Positions 13,046 through 24,147 of a DNA stretch of 64,000 bases are shown one piece after another (within the stretch, counting starts at the first letter, position 1; every line of letters starts with the position of its first letter). The notes under the pieces were generated by a model. It did no database searches and was not told the DNA's origin. It saw nothing but the letters and a program-made list of their open reading frames with translations. Both the position numbers and the translations under genes were made by a program. Source of the DNA: Heliopora coerulea (lineage: Eukaryota > Cnidaria > Anthozoa > Scleralcyonacea > Helioporidae); the NCBI GenBank assembly GCA_030142905.1, contig JASJOG010000341.1, positions 124,001 to 188,000 of the forward strand, given 5' to 3'.

Positions 13046-13580
13046 CCAAAACTCCTCTTGGTTAATACAATTCACATGTTCATGTTTGTCCCATATTGTC
13101 CATTCATTTTAGCAGGGAAAGATAAATGGTAATTAACAAGCAAATAAACAATCATTAAATGGTATATGATAAATGATAATTGACAATTAAATGGTAAACA
13201 ATAAATGGGAAACGAAACGTTTCCTTGAGATCATGGTGAACCCAATTCTTGTAATTGCTTCATGAACATATTAGGCGGCGGAAGATGTTTGACATTGGGG
13301 TGGGACAAACTCTTACAAAAAGTAGGGCCAGGGGTGCATTCAGCAGCTCTCCAGCTAAAATTTCAAAAGTTAAACAACGGAATTTGTTGATAGCACTACC
13401 TTGGATTGAATTTATTAATGATGATATCGCAAAGGACAGTACTTACAAGTACTATTAGTCAAGCAAGTTGAAGAGTACGTTTTTAGCCTTGGTCTTGAAA
13501 AAATCCGCGGACCTAGTCCCTTCAACAGAAATATTGAGGACTATAATCCCAGTCCCCCAACATTCCGCCGCCAATGTTCA
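13046..13580. other. 3' flank of the OAS gene, no gene recognised
   Basis: AT-rich sequence with ATGGTAAA-like short repeats near 13140-13210. It probably includes the 3' untranslated region of the minus-strand OAS gene. No other coding evidence was found. Confidence 0.4.
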
Positions 13581-16500
13581 CTACCATGTAAGTGATGTGA
13601 TGCCGCTTAGCATGGCACTGTTAAGAGCCCGCTTTGCTTCCTCCCGAACTTCTTCCCATTCGAACCTCTTGCACACATTATTGAAAGGGTTTGCTGGGTC
13701 CATTACAAGCGGCCTTGAATTAAAAAAAACATATAAAATAAAATAAATAGTAAACATATTAGGACGTTGCTGTTTGAACTGTTAGATCGTCTTCAACAGT
13801 CAATAAACGATAGTTAGGAGCTTTTGCAAACTATTTTTCAAAATACTTAATTCTTTCCACATTTGAATTGAATCGGCGAAGCGTAACCTTGCTCAAGAAG
13901 AAATGTCATAATCTTGGAATATAAGTTTAGAAATGCCGGCAGTCAATTTGGCAACGAGAATATTTTCTTTTCATTCATATTTCTCGGCATTAGCCGTTAT
14001 AAAAATCACTAAACGTTACAGATACTATCACGTTGGCAGACAGTGCTTTTAAAAAACTCATTGAACTTTACTCTGCATATTCAGTATTAAACTTTAAATC
14101 TGCTTTTCTCAAATTTTTAAATTGGTTGGAAAGGATCATTTTTCAAAAATGAAATAAAATTTTTGTTTTTACCGAATCTTATCAAATTTTCAACCTAGAT
14201 AGCGAGCATAACAACCTAGGAACTGAACCTATTAAATCAACTCAACTTAATGTTGAAACACTTCCTAAGATTGTATATTGTGTTGTTACTTTGTCTGAAG
14301 GTTTGAATGTTTTCTGAAATAATTTGAAAAATATTTTGGAGAGCTCGGGAAAGATTTCAGTATTTTAGATTAAGTACCTGAAGTGGCGTTCTGACAATGC
14401 ATTAAAACGTTTAACAAACTTTCCTGACCATTTAGTAGCTGTATATAATGTTTGAAAGTAACAACGCTATTTCACCATTTATCCTGTATTTTTTTGGCTA
14501 CCATGGCAACTGACCAATTGAAGAGATGATTTTCATTGCTGGAATTTGATTTGTTATTACGCCTAGAAACTCATTTCACTTTACAATAAGACTTACGAAA
14601 ATTCATATTTTGAATGTAAGACCACCATAAAGCCTTCGAAAGTTGGGGCTTAATAGGAAAGGGACTAATCAAAGCATTTAGGGTAATTACATGGCCCATT
14701 TTTTCGAGGAAATTTTCATATTAAAAGAACTTATGTTTGAATTTTTTGCAACTTTTGGGCAACTTATGAGTATTTCATTGAGCAACTTTTCCACAAATTA
14801 CTTGCACAATTTATAAGGGCCTTCTCGTGAAACAAAATGAAATCTTGGTTAAATGATTTCCCTTGTACATTTCATTGCTCTAGCTGCGGGAATAATCCTG
14901 AAGATCGAATACGGGTTTTCACCAGAGTTTGTTGAAATCCTGTTTGCTGATAGACGATAGTCTGGTCGCCCCGATTCATTGTCTGATATCTTGATCGCGC
15001 ACGCGTAATACTGATCTGGTGGTATCCACATAAGTTACCGTAACAAAGATGGCGTCCTGCAGGAAGCTGTTGGAAACTTGGAAGGGAACTCGAATACCTT
15101 TACAGGTTTTGAAAGTCTGCGTTTTCGTTCACTATTCTGGTACCAAACGTGACTACTTTTGGTGTATTTCTACTGAATAAAAGGACCCTAGAATTTTATC
15201 CAGCGATACGAAGTGGAAATGAGATTCAACTTGAAAATTATCTACAACGCTCTCCTAAAACAAATTGAAGCAAAGGTGTTGACAATCTGTATTTCATGGT
15301 AGTCTTTGTTTCTTAATAGAGTCTTGCATATAGGTTCATGAAGTCTAATGCTTATGCGTTTTTCTGCTGTTCTATAAAGGACTGGTTGGCTTCGATGTTG
15401 GAAATTTTGTTACTTCAAAACAAGGGGTACGTTCAGCTGTCCTCAGCACAACTGACAATAATGAACTGTGTGACGGCATGTTATTTTGGCAGATTGAAAA
15501 TTGTAAGGAAATCTGGCGATGTCGCTCATGTATTGTTAATCTTGGTTCAAATCATTTTTTAATACGTTTCTGAGGCCTGTAGCCAGCCTGCCATGCTAAG
15601 AGGGACAATAAATTATCTAATGGGGCTCATAACATATGGACACAACTCAAATTTACAGTCAATGAACTACTAGTATTTCCTAGGCAAGTGTGAAAGAAGA
15701 AAAATATATTTTATTCAGTACGTTAGAAAATACACCTTTTGCTGTTAATTGCCGGAAAATATACTATCATTAACGTCAACCTCAAAGTCAGTAACGCATA
15801 TCGATGTTTCCCCAATAGTCTTAACTTTTAGCTGACCCATTTTAATTTCAGCATAGACCATGAATCTGTAGATCCGTCATCACAATCCAAAATAGGTCGA
15901 AATGCTTCCACCACATAACATTTAAGACATTACAGTAAGTCAATTCTAAGACAACTCCACTTTTTGAGGACATAATACCAACTCTAACAAACATCTCAAC
16001 TTTCTTTATGAGGGACTTAAATTCTGTTTGGGGAATTGAGTACCCTAATTCCCCCACCCCCTCTTGGCTACGGCCATTAGGGATAATAGAATTTCAATTA
16101 AGAATTGAAAAGAATTTAGAATTTCAATTTTATTGGTATTTCTCTTGCGTAATTGAAATCTCATTATCCCTAATGCATAATAGAATGGCGTCAATGGTCG
16201 TCTGCTGGCGCTATGGAATGCTCTTTGGTGCAAATGGTTGCGTATCTACGCTAGTGAATGTCAATTAAATAAAATGAATGTATTTTTGCGTTAATGAGTT
16301 TGAGGTTGGCGTTAATGATAGTATATTTTCCGGTAATGAACAACAAAAGGTGTAATTTTGACATTTTGTGGAAATAATCAAGGAAGGGGAAAATGCCATC
16401 TCTGACCACCCTTTGCATAGACGCCCATGCTAGGAGTAAATTCTTACCGTTGGTGGCGAATATGAAATGGTATCATATTTTCTGTATAGTTGTTCCTCCA

Positions 16501-18879
16501 AATTACACGTAGGGATTCAACATGAACCAGTGCCTCCATCACACTGTGTAAGGCTTTCACGGTGTCAAAGCGGTAGGGCCTACCTTTACTTTCCCAAAGG
16601 TGAATGACAATCAATTCCAGTACATAGGACGTTGGGAGACGTCTTCCAATTGATGCCCGTCCTACGTATTCTTTACGCCAGTACTTGACAAGGCGAATTA
16701 GATTTTTCACATTCGCTGGAATTGCACTGATGAAGTCCACTTGCATTTTAACCAGAGATGCGCTGTAAAAAGGTAACAGCCAATCTGGACCTTCTCTCAT
16801 TTGCCTGTATACATCTTGTTTGTCTAAAGTGAAGAAAAGATTAAATGCAAACAATTTTTTAAAGATTTACATCAATCTAATTGTGCGCGATTTCATCTAT
16901 AAAATTAACTTATCGTGGTTGTACCTATGAGCAAAGCTTGTCTTCCATGTAACACCTGCGACGGCTGGAATCGTTAAGAGCGCTTTTCATACAACAATTT
17001 TGTTTCCCAGCGGATGAAATTTTAGGAGATACTCCTTTTTCTGAGCATGTACATTACTGTTTATCATTGCTTCCTCTGCAGTGACTTTTCGCGAAGAAAA
17101 AGCCACTAGCGATCGTAATTGCTGTGACCTTTGTTAATATCATTGAGCGTACAACATCCATAAAATCACTGCGGCTGCCAAGTTTGTTTCTCAGTTGTCG
17201 TAAGGACCATAGGGAACCCACCCTTTAGAAATCAAGACTTGCAAATATATACTTCGTTGATTACGTCCGTTCCTTTGCCAAATTTTAGAAAAAATTTTCC
17301 AATCGAGAAACTAGCTGAAAAATGTGACATTAAGATCACAAAGTGTTAAGAGATAAAATGTTTTATATACATTGGCGAACCTCTTCTCCAGTCATTTCCT
17401 ATCTCAATTAAACCTTTGACGACTAATTAATTTTGAGATGTTTGAGGTAAATCCACTTAGCATACGATTTTGCGCAGTATCTTGATTGGAGTTGACGATA
17501 AAAGCCCCACATAAATAGGGAACTGGACCGCTTTTCAAGTATATATCAAAATCAAACTTACCTAGGGTCTTGGAATTTATTATATGGATTTTTGGTTGGT
17601 TTTCCCTCCCATTTTTAACTGATTTTTCTACGTCGGATGTTTCTGTTTTACCTTACCTGGTAAACTGTTCATTTTGCTTTTTGGTTCCTTCAGTTTAACA
17701 CTCATTTATCGTAATTCTGTACAATTAGCTTTAAACAAAACCAGTACCAGTTTAGCAGCGCGTTTAAATTATTTGAAATTTTTCAATTAAATTCTTAATC
17801 CTTTTCAAACTTCATTACAATCAGCTCAAAGATTTTCCCGCCAAAACGTACCGGTCCGAAATAAAAGCCGTACTGGACCGGTCCAGCGTCGTAAAACCGC
17901 GGAGCGTTCAGCAACCAATCAGCGTGCGTAATTTTGCGTACCAAACGGGAAACGAGCTCTTCCTTATGATAACGGTGACTAATGCATATTAATTTACCTG
18001 CAAAGTAAAACGATGGCAGAAGGTCAACCTTTATTTCTTCGGATTCTACTTTCACGGTAAACTGTACCGAAAATCTTGTTTTTGTAATTGTCGGACGAAT
18101 CACGTTGAAACCAAGGTCGTTGGCACTTTTCAGGTACTGCTCAATCTTCTTTTGAATACTTGGCAAACTCTTTTCAAGTTGTGCTGCAGTGTTTATATCG
18201 TTTAAAATAAGAACGAGGTCAATGTCTGCTTTTCCTCTCACTGCAGTTCCTTTGCCCAACGAGCCACCCTAAACGGAGGGAAATCAGTGAAGCTGAAATC
18301 TGTGTAACTTGAGAAACCCCAGAAAAAAACCAAAGAGAATTCTGCTACGGGACGTCCGGGAATCTAGTAAACCGCAAAGCCATCTGGAAAAATGTTAAAA
18401 ATGCAGGTAAGGTATGGGCATACTACTGCTGCATTCGCTTAAATTTATAAAAACCTACTACAAGCTGTGATTGATGAGACTCCCTCTTAATTTCTGGGCT
18501 ATTGCATTTATAACTAGACTTCGTTTTCCGCTTGGTTCTTCAATCTCATCGATACTCTTACACTATTGGAAATTGGTTTACCTCCCTTGTACGAGCAACT
18601 CTTACGTGGATAATAATCAGATTAGAAACAATTTTCACATTGCTATGGCAATGCCGAGAGTATTAATATAGTCTTAAAATATCTTAAATTATTAATGCAG
18701 ATTATTATTAAATCAAAGTACCTTTACAATTTCCTTTGGTGACATCTGTCCTCTGAAGAAACTGCAGATCTTACCCACAGTTTCATACATCATATCATTG
18801 AACTCCTCAGTCGGTTGCAACCTGCTAGCAATGAACCTGTTTAAGGCAACCGCGGTAGTTGGAGAGTTTAGATCAAACT
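13581..18879 (-). CDS. OAS: 2'-5'-oligoadenylate synthase-like protein (5' end incomplete)
   Basis: Nucleotidyltransferase of the OAS family. Family members bind dsRNA and polymerise ATP into 2'-5'-linked oligoadenylates. Exons on the minus strand are 18879-18722, 18268-17998, 16823-16448 and 13713-13581 (stop). All are GT-AG and join in phase to 311 codons plus stop. The first exon ends in a helix segment with IVK. The second opens with GGSLGKGTAVRGK and has the catalytic pair in ADIDL, followed by the third aspartate in IKVDLLPSF. The third and fourth exons form the OAS1_C domain (NLIRLVKYW, YVLELIVIHLWE, DPANPFNNV). OAS-type C-terminal motifs favour OAS over cGAS/Mab21. The N-terminal 30 or more residues must lie upstream because the first exon starts mid-codon; a candidate exon ends at 25127. 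dsRNA dependence cannot be judged from sequence alone. Confidence 0.9.
13747..15726. other. OAS last intron, proximal part, nothing recognised
   Basis: AT-rich intronic sequence. Short open frames on both strands have no splice context or domain that I recognise. Confidence 0.4.
15727..16359. mobile_element. Inverted-repeat element in the last OAS intron, with an inner palindrome
   Basis: Arms of about 75 nt at 15727-15800 and 16285-16359 are near-perfect reverse complements (core gccggaaaatatactatcat). The interior contains a second, separate foldback at 16076-16175. There is no coding capacity that can be supported. It lies in the intron between the last two OAS coding exons. Confidence 0.65.
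16076..16175. mobile_element. 100-bp palindromic MITE-like insert
   Basis: The ends attagggataatagaatttc and gaaatctcattatccctaat are inverted copies around an AT-rich centre (aatttcaatt repeated). It lies inside the larger inverted-repeat element. Confidence 0.6.
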
Positions 18880-19139
18880 CTAAAAGAAAACAAATGTTAC
18901 AACATAGTTAGTTGTTGATTTCAAAAGTCGTGCATAAGGTGATCTTACACGGCACAAATTTTTAACAATGATTTCTAACTAATCATGTGACCGCAAAACA
19001 TTTCGGGAAAAATCATTAGCAAGTATTTTGATGCATGCATAAACATTTTCCGCAACGTTTGCCGCGCTAAAATTCATGGTCAAAAATCATTTCTTGTAAC
19101 ATCTCTCAAAAGCTTTGTCCAAAATCAGTCACTCAGAAA

Positions 19140-19215
19140 TTCTATATAATTATAATTTAATTTAATTATAATTATAACTAAAATTATAATTGTAATTCTA
19201 ATTCTAATTGTAGTT
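19140..19215. repeat. AT-rich TAATTA simple repeat
   Basis: Degenerate taattataatt repeats. The surrounding stretch 18880-20224 has no supportable exon, although the OAS gene may span it as an intron. Confidence 0.7.
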
Positions 19216-20230
19216 ATCACTATGATCCAAATCTATCTAGTTTCGTGTGACATTCTCATTATCATTGGCATGAAAGTAAGTCTATGAGAAATTATAGTTC
19301 ATTATATCTAATAAAAATTAGGTGTGTAACGCAATATACATCCGCAGTTAACTGTTGATGCGGGTCATTATGAAGGTTTAGTTCGTTAAGGTTACTGCAG
19401 AACATGTAATACTATTTCCATCATTTTAAGATGCTTATAACAGATTCCTTACACTATTGCTTCCCTAGTCTCGGTAACAAGGTACGTCGCATGAAAAATA
19501 AGACGATATATTATATGGTTGTGGCAGCAAGCGGTCCGAATTGGGAATACGAAAATCCTGCAATTTGATTGGTTCATAAGTAGTCGGATATTTCCCGTAT
19601 TATCCGCTCAGGGAGGGAAATTTAAAAACGGCTTGCCTGGGTCGAATAAAAATTAAAACTTTTGACGATCTATGTAGTGAAAGTGTATTAAGAACAATCA
19701 GAAAAGTGAAAGTAACCATGTAGGGAGAAGCTATGGAGGAAATTGTTTATGAAATGACGACAGAATTGCAAGTGGTTGTTTGACATTGTGTACCTTTGCA
19801 CTTGTCAGTTATATCTCAGTAAAGCCATATAATAAACTACTTATTGACCTCGCTTGTTCAGTCTGTACTAGTGAAATATCGGGCTTCTGTTTTTGCATGG
19901 TCCGATATTTCCCTAGTAAAGACCTCACGCTCCGTCAACGAATAGTAAATATGCTTCAACTTAGTCTTACTGTAAAGTTCGAGAATCATACTCAGATTTT
20001 CAGTTGAAAATAATTTGATTTGATTTTGAGTGGTGACGCTATTACTGACTAATGGTAAACTCGACTTGGAAGTACAGTCAAAAGGCGTTTTTTGCAGGTC
20101 AACTTGTTGCGAAGGGATAATTTTGGTCTCTTACCTTGAAGCATAATAGACTATGACAGACGAAGCAGAGGAATTGCTTCACTTATGTGATAATGGAGTG
20201 AAAAATGAGCTTTGATTACCTTCATTGCAG

Positions 20231-20668
20231 GCATTCTGCTCGCAATTCACTCCTGTACCAAGTAGACGATGCACGTTTAGCGTTGAAAACTGCGAAGTAA
20301 CTTGGAACAAGCTGTTTTCAGCTCTTGCATACCGTATTGGTGACAAGTACGGCATCACGGGTATTGTTGCAGGTATAATAGCTGCAAAAGAAAAGACAAT
20401 TCATGACCGTCTTCCCTTCAATCTATTAAGCGTTGATGGCATGTAAGATCTGCAATCTCCATTTTGTATAATAAAAACAACAACAACAAAATATATATAT
20501 TTACCACCGTATTACATTATTTACAAGGTATTGAAAAGAACATTCTACTATTTAACAAGGAATTAGGTACATGCTGTTGTTGTTGTGTATAATAGCAGAT
20601 GGTTTGGAGAAGACAAAAGATTTCAAAGAAAGCTCTGCGGGGGATTTATTTTCAATGGCGAAGCAGAA
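20231..20668 (+). CDS. Possible two-exon fragment of an unknown protein
   Basis: An acceptor (ttcattgcag) precedes an open exon at 20231-20443 that ends at a GTAAGA donor. A second acceptor (aatagcag) at about 20598 opens an exon that joins in phase and reaches a stop near 20666-20668. The joined frame has about 95 residues, with a hydrophobic patch (GITGIVAGIIAAKEK), and ends in FNGEAE. I do not recognise the protein, and no start codon or upstream exon was found. It lies on the strand opposite OAS, perhaps inside its first intron. It may be a chance combination of splice-like sites. Confidence 0.25.
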
Positions 20669-21261
20669 TGAACAGGTAATTTTAAATTTTTCACAAGATT
20701 TTTGATACTTGCTAGATAGAGTACCTAAAACTAATATGTTTTCAGCATTGAAGTTGGCAAAACACCATATTTATACCATCTATTTTTGGCTGTTACGTAG
20801 ATGACCATCGATTGAGTTCTTCTCAGAACATATTACTCCTCCAGAAGGACAAATTAACAAAACTATGTGGATAAATGAGTAAACGTGAGTTGAAGCATTG
20901 TTGTTAGTTAAACTAATTCCATGCTCAATGTTCCATTATTCCAGAATGTTTAATTATATTCATTCCGGGCGATCGGTTGATGCGCTGCTGTGGTGTACGC
21001 AGGGTTTATGGTCAGGGCGGACAAATCAGAGACATGAATTATGTTAGTAGAATTCGTAAACCTATTCAAGTCTGAAAGTTCGAACACTTTACCACCGTAT
21101 AGATCCTTATCTAAAATCCATCAAATCGCACAATAATGTTTGGGTCATGTTAATCCATGCAGTTAAAAAAATTGCGAGAAGTGTCAAGACACAACAACTG
21201 CGATAGAGTAAGATTAGTTCATTGTTATGCAGTAACTTGCAATAATTTTGGAAAAAGGCAC

Positions 21262-21532
21262 GCCGCCAAGAGCGGATTTAGGACTTCGGGGAAGGGGGAG
21301 TGTCCCAGGCCAGTTGGAGTTCCAGGTTTTTGAGATGCCATGCCTTTAATTATTGTAGCTTTTTAAGGGATGATGGTTCCTTATCACCTATCTAAGGTGC
21401 ACAATTTACGAAAACAAAAGATGAGAGTCAAGTTCAATATGTAAACACGGAGATTATGGCGAGGAATCCCAACATTGTTTTGTGGCTCAAGAGGAGGTGT
21501 TAAACCCCCTTAACCCCACTTGGATCCGCCAC
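21262..21532. mobile_element. hAT-like MITE, copy 2
   Basis: Begins near gagcggatttagga and ends near ggatccgccactg. The interior matches the 11.56 kb element block by block (ccaggtttttgaga, caagaggaggtgttaaa). Non-coding. The flanking sequence 20670-21261 has nothing recognised. Confidence 0.55.
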
Positions 21533-21863
21533 TGGCCACGCACTGATGGAGAAAGTGGGAAAAGTGACAATCGCGAGCAACCTATTGGAAATGATGTAAA
21601 CTGAATCCTATTTTCACCATTATCTAGGGTTTCACTTACTCGCATACGATGGCATGACATAAATCAAAACGGGGGAAAAATTTGGTCTGAGGTTTTATTG
21701 AAAACACTCGTAGGTAAATTAAAACCTCAACGGTCGTGCTTCCATGACACATTTGATGTTTGATCGTTCGTGGCAACTTCCACAAGGACTACTTTAGAAT
21801 TCTAAGCAGGATTCGAAACCGTCAGGGGAGTTGGTTTCCCCCCCTGACATCCCATCGGGTACA

Positions 21864-22184
21864 CTACTGATGCACTGTACTCCAACGCTGGTGGACGATT
21901 TTCGTGTAAGAAAGCAAAATAAAATGAGACCCACCGTGTTTATCTCTTGAATGCTGCGACAAGTGACACTGACGGACAAAAGCTCTAGGGCAGGCAGAAC
22001 AATGGTAGTTGCACGATGAAGGATGACTTCGCGAGGTGTGTTTATATAAATGGTACGGATTCGTGCGACAACATCCAGGCACAACACAGCCTCGCTGACC
22101 GATGCTGTGAGAGTTGACGTGATTTAAAGCTACTTCGACCTGGGAAAACTGTTGATTGCAGGCGGGACAACAATAATTGGACAT
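21864..22184 (-). CDS. C2H2 zinc-finger coding exon
   Basis: The minus-strand frame opens MSNYCCPACNQQF nine bases after an acceptor (ctctttcag). It encodes three zinc fingers in about 80 residues: C-P-A-C with H-x3-H, C-x4-C with H-x4-H, and C-S-A-C with H-x4-H. A possible GTGGGT donor at 21934 would end the exon after the third finger. If unused, the frame stops at 21864. No partner exon was identified. It could be a small host gene or the N-terminal part of a retroelement protein. Function beyond likely nucleic-acid binding is not claimed. Confidence 0.5.
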   Translation of the reverse strand: MSNYCCPACNQQFSQVEVALNHVNSHSIGQRGCVVPGCCRTNPYHLYKHTSRSHPSSCNYHCSACPRAFVRQCHLSQHSRDKHGGSHFILLSYTKIVHQRWSTVHQ

Positions 22185-22204
22185 CTCTGAATTCTGAAAG
22201 AGTT

Positions 22205-22512
22205 AAAAGAGAGTGCACAGTAAAATAAAGTAAAGTAAAGCAAAAGGAAAGGAAAAGAAGGAAAAGAAAAGGAAAGGAAAAATAAATGAAGGGAAGGAAA
22301 GAAATGGAAGAGAAAGAAAAGGAAATAAAAGGAAAAAGAAAGGAAGGGAAAAGAAGGAAAGGAAAAAGATAGGAAGGGAAGGGAAGGAATAAAAGGAGGG
22401 GAAAGAATAAAAGAAAGGGAAGGAAAGGAAGGGAAAGAAAGGAAGGGAAAGAAAGAAAATGTAAGGAAAGGAAAACGAAAGCGAAGAAAAGGAAAGGAAA
22501 ACGAAGGGAAAA
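22205..22512. repeat. Purine-rich GGAAA/GGAAAG tract
   Basis: About 300 nt of almost pure purine on the plus strand, made of variable ggaaa and gaaagg units. The opposite-strand Phe/Ser/Pro-rich frame is compositional. Confidence 0.9.
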
Positions 22513-23279
22513 AGATCAAAGAGTCAGTTTTTGAATGTTCTCCATCAAGGTCAAGTGAGGCTTCACTTTATGAGTCCAGTGTAATGACAGAGGAAAGCCG
22601 AAGTGCCCGGAGTGCTTGGTAGAGTCAAACTGGATGACACTCCACTCACATGTGACCAAGGTAACTTTAATCAGCAATCTGCACTGATCCGAGCCCGGTC
22701 CTTTATCACGGTGATGAGACAAACTTGCACTACCACCGTGTCACCAACCCATGAATGCTTAGATTGGATTTTATCATACCTTTTTTATTTTGATAATCAT
22801 ACAATCAAATAAGATTTACAAACTGGTCTATATTTTTAGTTATGATCTCAGTTAGGCATGACCAAAAATCAACGACATTTGACCATGTGCAGCGTTCCGC
22901 AGATTTGTGTAAAATGATAAGATTAAAATGTGATTTTTATTAAAAGAAAAGCCGAAAAATGTCAGCAACATGTCCTTTGGCATTTCTCTCACGTTTAGAT
23001 GCTTTTTAAATTTCAAAAGAAAGACAACTTAATCATGATTAAAATTGAAAAATCAAATAATACGCTAAACAATACGCATGAGATTTGTAATGAAACTTGG
23101 TAAGCGCATACGGTGCCCTGTAAACCTTTCTCTGTAATATTGTTTAGCTTGTTTAGTACGAAATAGTTGGACGTTTTGATGTCATTTACTTAGAATTACG
23201 CACAAGTTATAGGTGTAGGAAGGTATAACTGACTGTGGGGGTACAGATCAAGGGGTCTGGGGGTAGCTTTCCAATCATG
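22513..23279. other. Spacer with a dispersed repeat
   Basis: No gene is seen. About 22600-22760 resembles 26500-26720 (shared gtgaccaaggtaactttaatcag-like block and a caccgtgtcacca-like end), so both are probably copies of one dispersed repeat. Confidence 0.4.
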
Positions 23280-23287
23280 CTTTAGAC

Positions 23288-23809
23288 CAGTGGTTCCCAA
23301 AGAGGGAGGTACCACACCCTCTGGGGGTGGTGAAACAATCGGGGTGTGAGGCAAAAGGGGGTGTAAGGGGGCGACAGGGAGGCATTAGGAGCAGTTAAGA
23401 AATAACTTTTTGTTTTTTACAAAATCTGAATGACAAAATATGTCATAAACACTAAGGTAAAGGAACACTTATGCAGTTTATAGAGAATAAAATTCTCTAT
23501 AAACTGATATAAACTGATATCCCTGCACCAAGAACATCCATTCCATTAATAATAACTGTGAAGACAATGAACTATGGTTACTGGTGAGATGTTGATTTAC
23601 CCTTCCATATTGCTGACACAGCTAAAACTGCTAAATAAATTGGTTTCCTAAATAAGGTTTTATTTGTGAAATACATACTTGTGTTTAATCTTATTGTTTT
23701 CAATTTGAAGCATACCAAATATAAAAAAGGGGTGTGTGAGGGGAAGGGGCGCTAGGAATTCACCTGGGAGCCAAGGGGGTGCCAGTCTGGAAAAGCTTGG
23801 GAACCACTG
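23288..23809. mobile_element. hAT MITE with perfect 8-bp target duplication
   Basis: The element starts cagtggttcccaaa and ends with its inverted copy ttgggaaccactg, the classic hAT terminus. The 8-bp duplication CTTTAGAC flanks it exactly at 23280-23287 and 23810-23817. The interior is non-coding and G-rich near both ends. Confidence 0.9.
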
Positions 23810-24059
23810 CTTTAGACCATAAAGATCATGTAGAACTAAAGGGGACATGGAGGCTGAAAATTCGATTGAAATTGAACACCGCCATTTTGAGTACATCAGG
23901 GGACAAATTACTCTTCTCCAGGCCCTTTTTCTGCTTGTTTGAGAACCTCGAGGGTCGAATAACTGAAGTTTAGGGAACTGTTTCGTGTTTGTTTCCGTTA
24001 GTTGAATAGCCGATAATCACTTCTCTGGTTATTCGTCGACTATCATATTTATTTATACG

Positions 24060-24147
24060 AAAACTCTGACTGCCCCAGCCGGGAATCGAACCCAAGGTCT
24101 CCGAATCTACGTATCGGTGCTCTGACCTCTGAGCTACTGAGACACGG
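24060..24147 (-). mobile_element. tRNA-derived repeat, second family
   Basis: The minus strand reads a tRNA-like core (GTAGCTCAGAGG D-arm box, GGTTCGATTCCC T-arm box, pairing acceptor ends). The anticodon stem pairs poorly. Short copies of its 3' flank (aaactctgac, tgccccag) recur at 24357-24395, which suggests a dispersed SINE. It could be a decayed tRNA gene. Confidence 0.5.

Noticed and set aside
17795..17997. Continuation of the OAS frame past 17998
   Set aside because: The open frame runs to 17795, but a GTAAAT donor at 17997 joins in phase to the OAS1_C exon. The read-through sequence has no OAS similarity.
13581..18879. cGAS/Mab21-type cyclase instead of OAS
   Set aside because: The C-terminal half has OAS1_C motifs (RLVKYW, LELIVIHLWE, DPANPFNNV) and the GGSLGKGTAVRGK P-loop of OAS.
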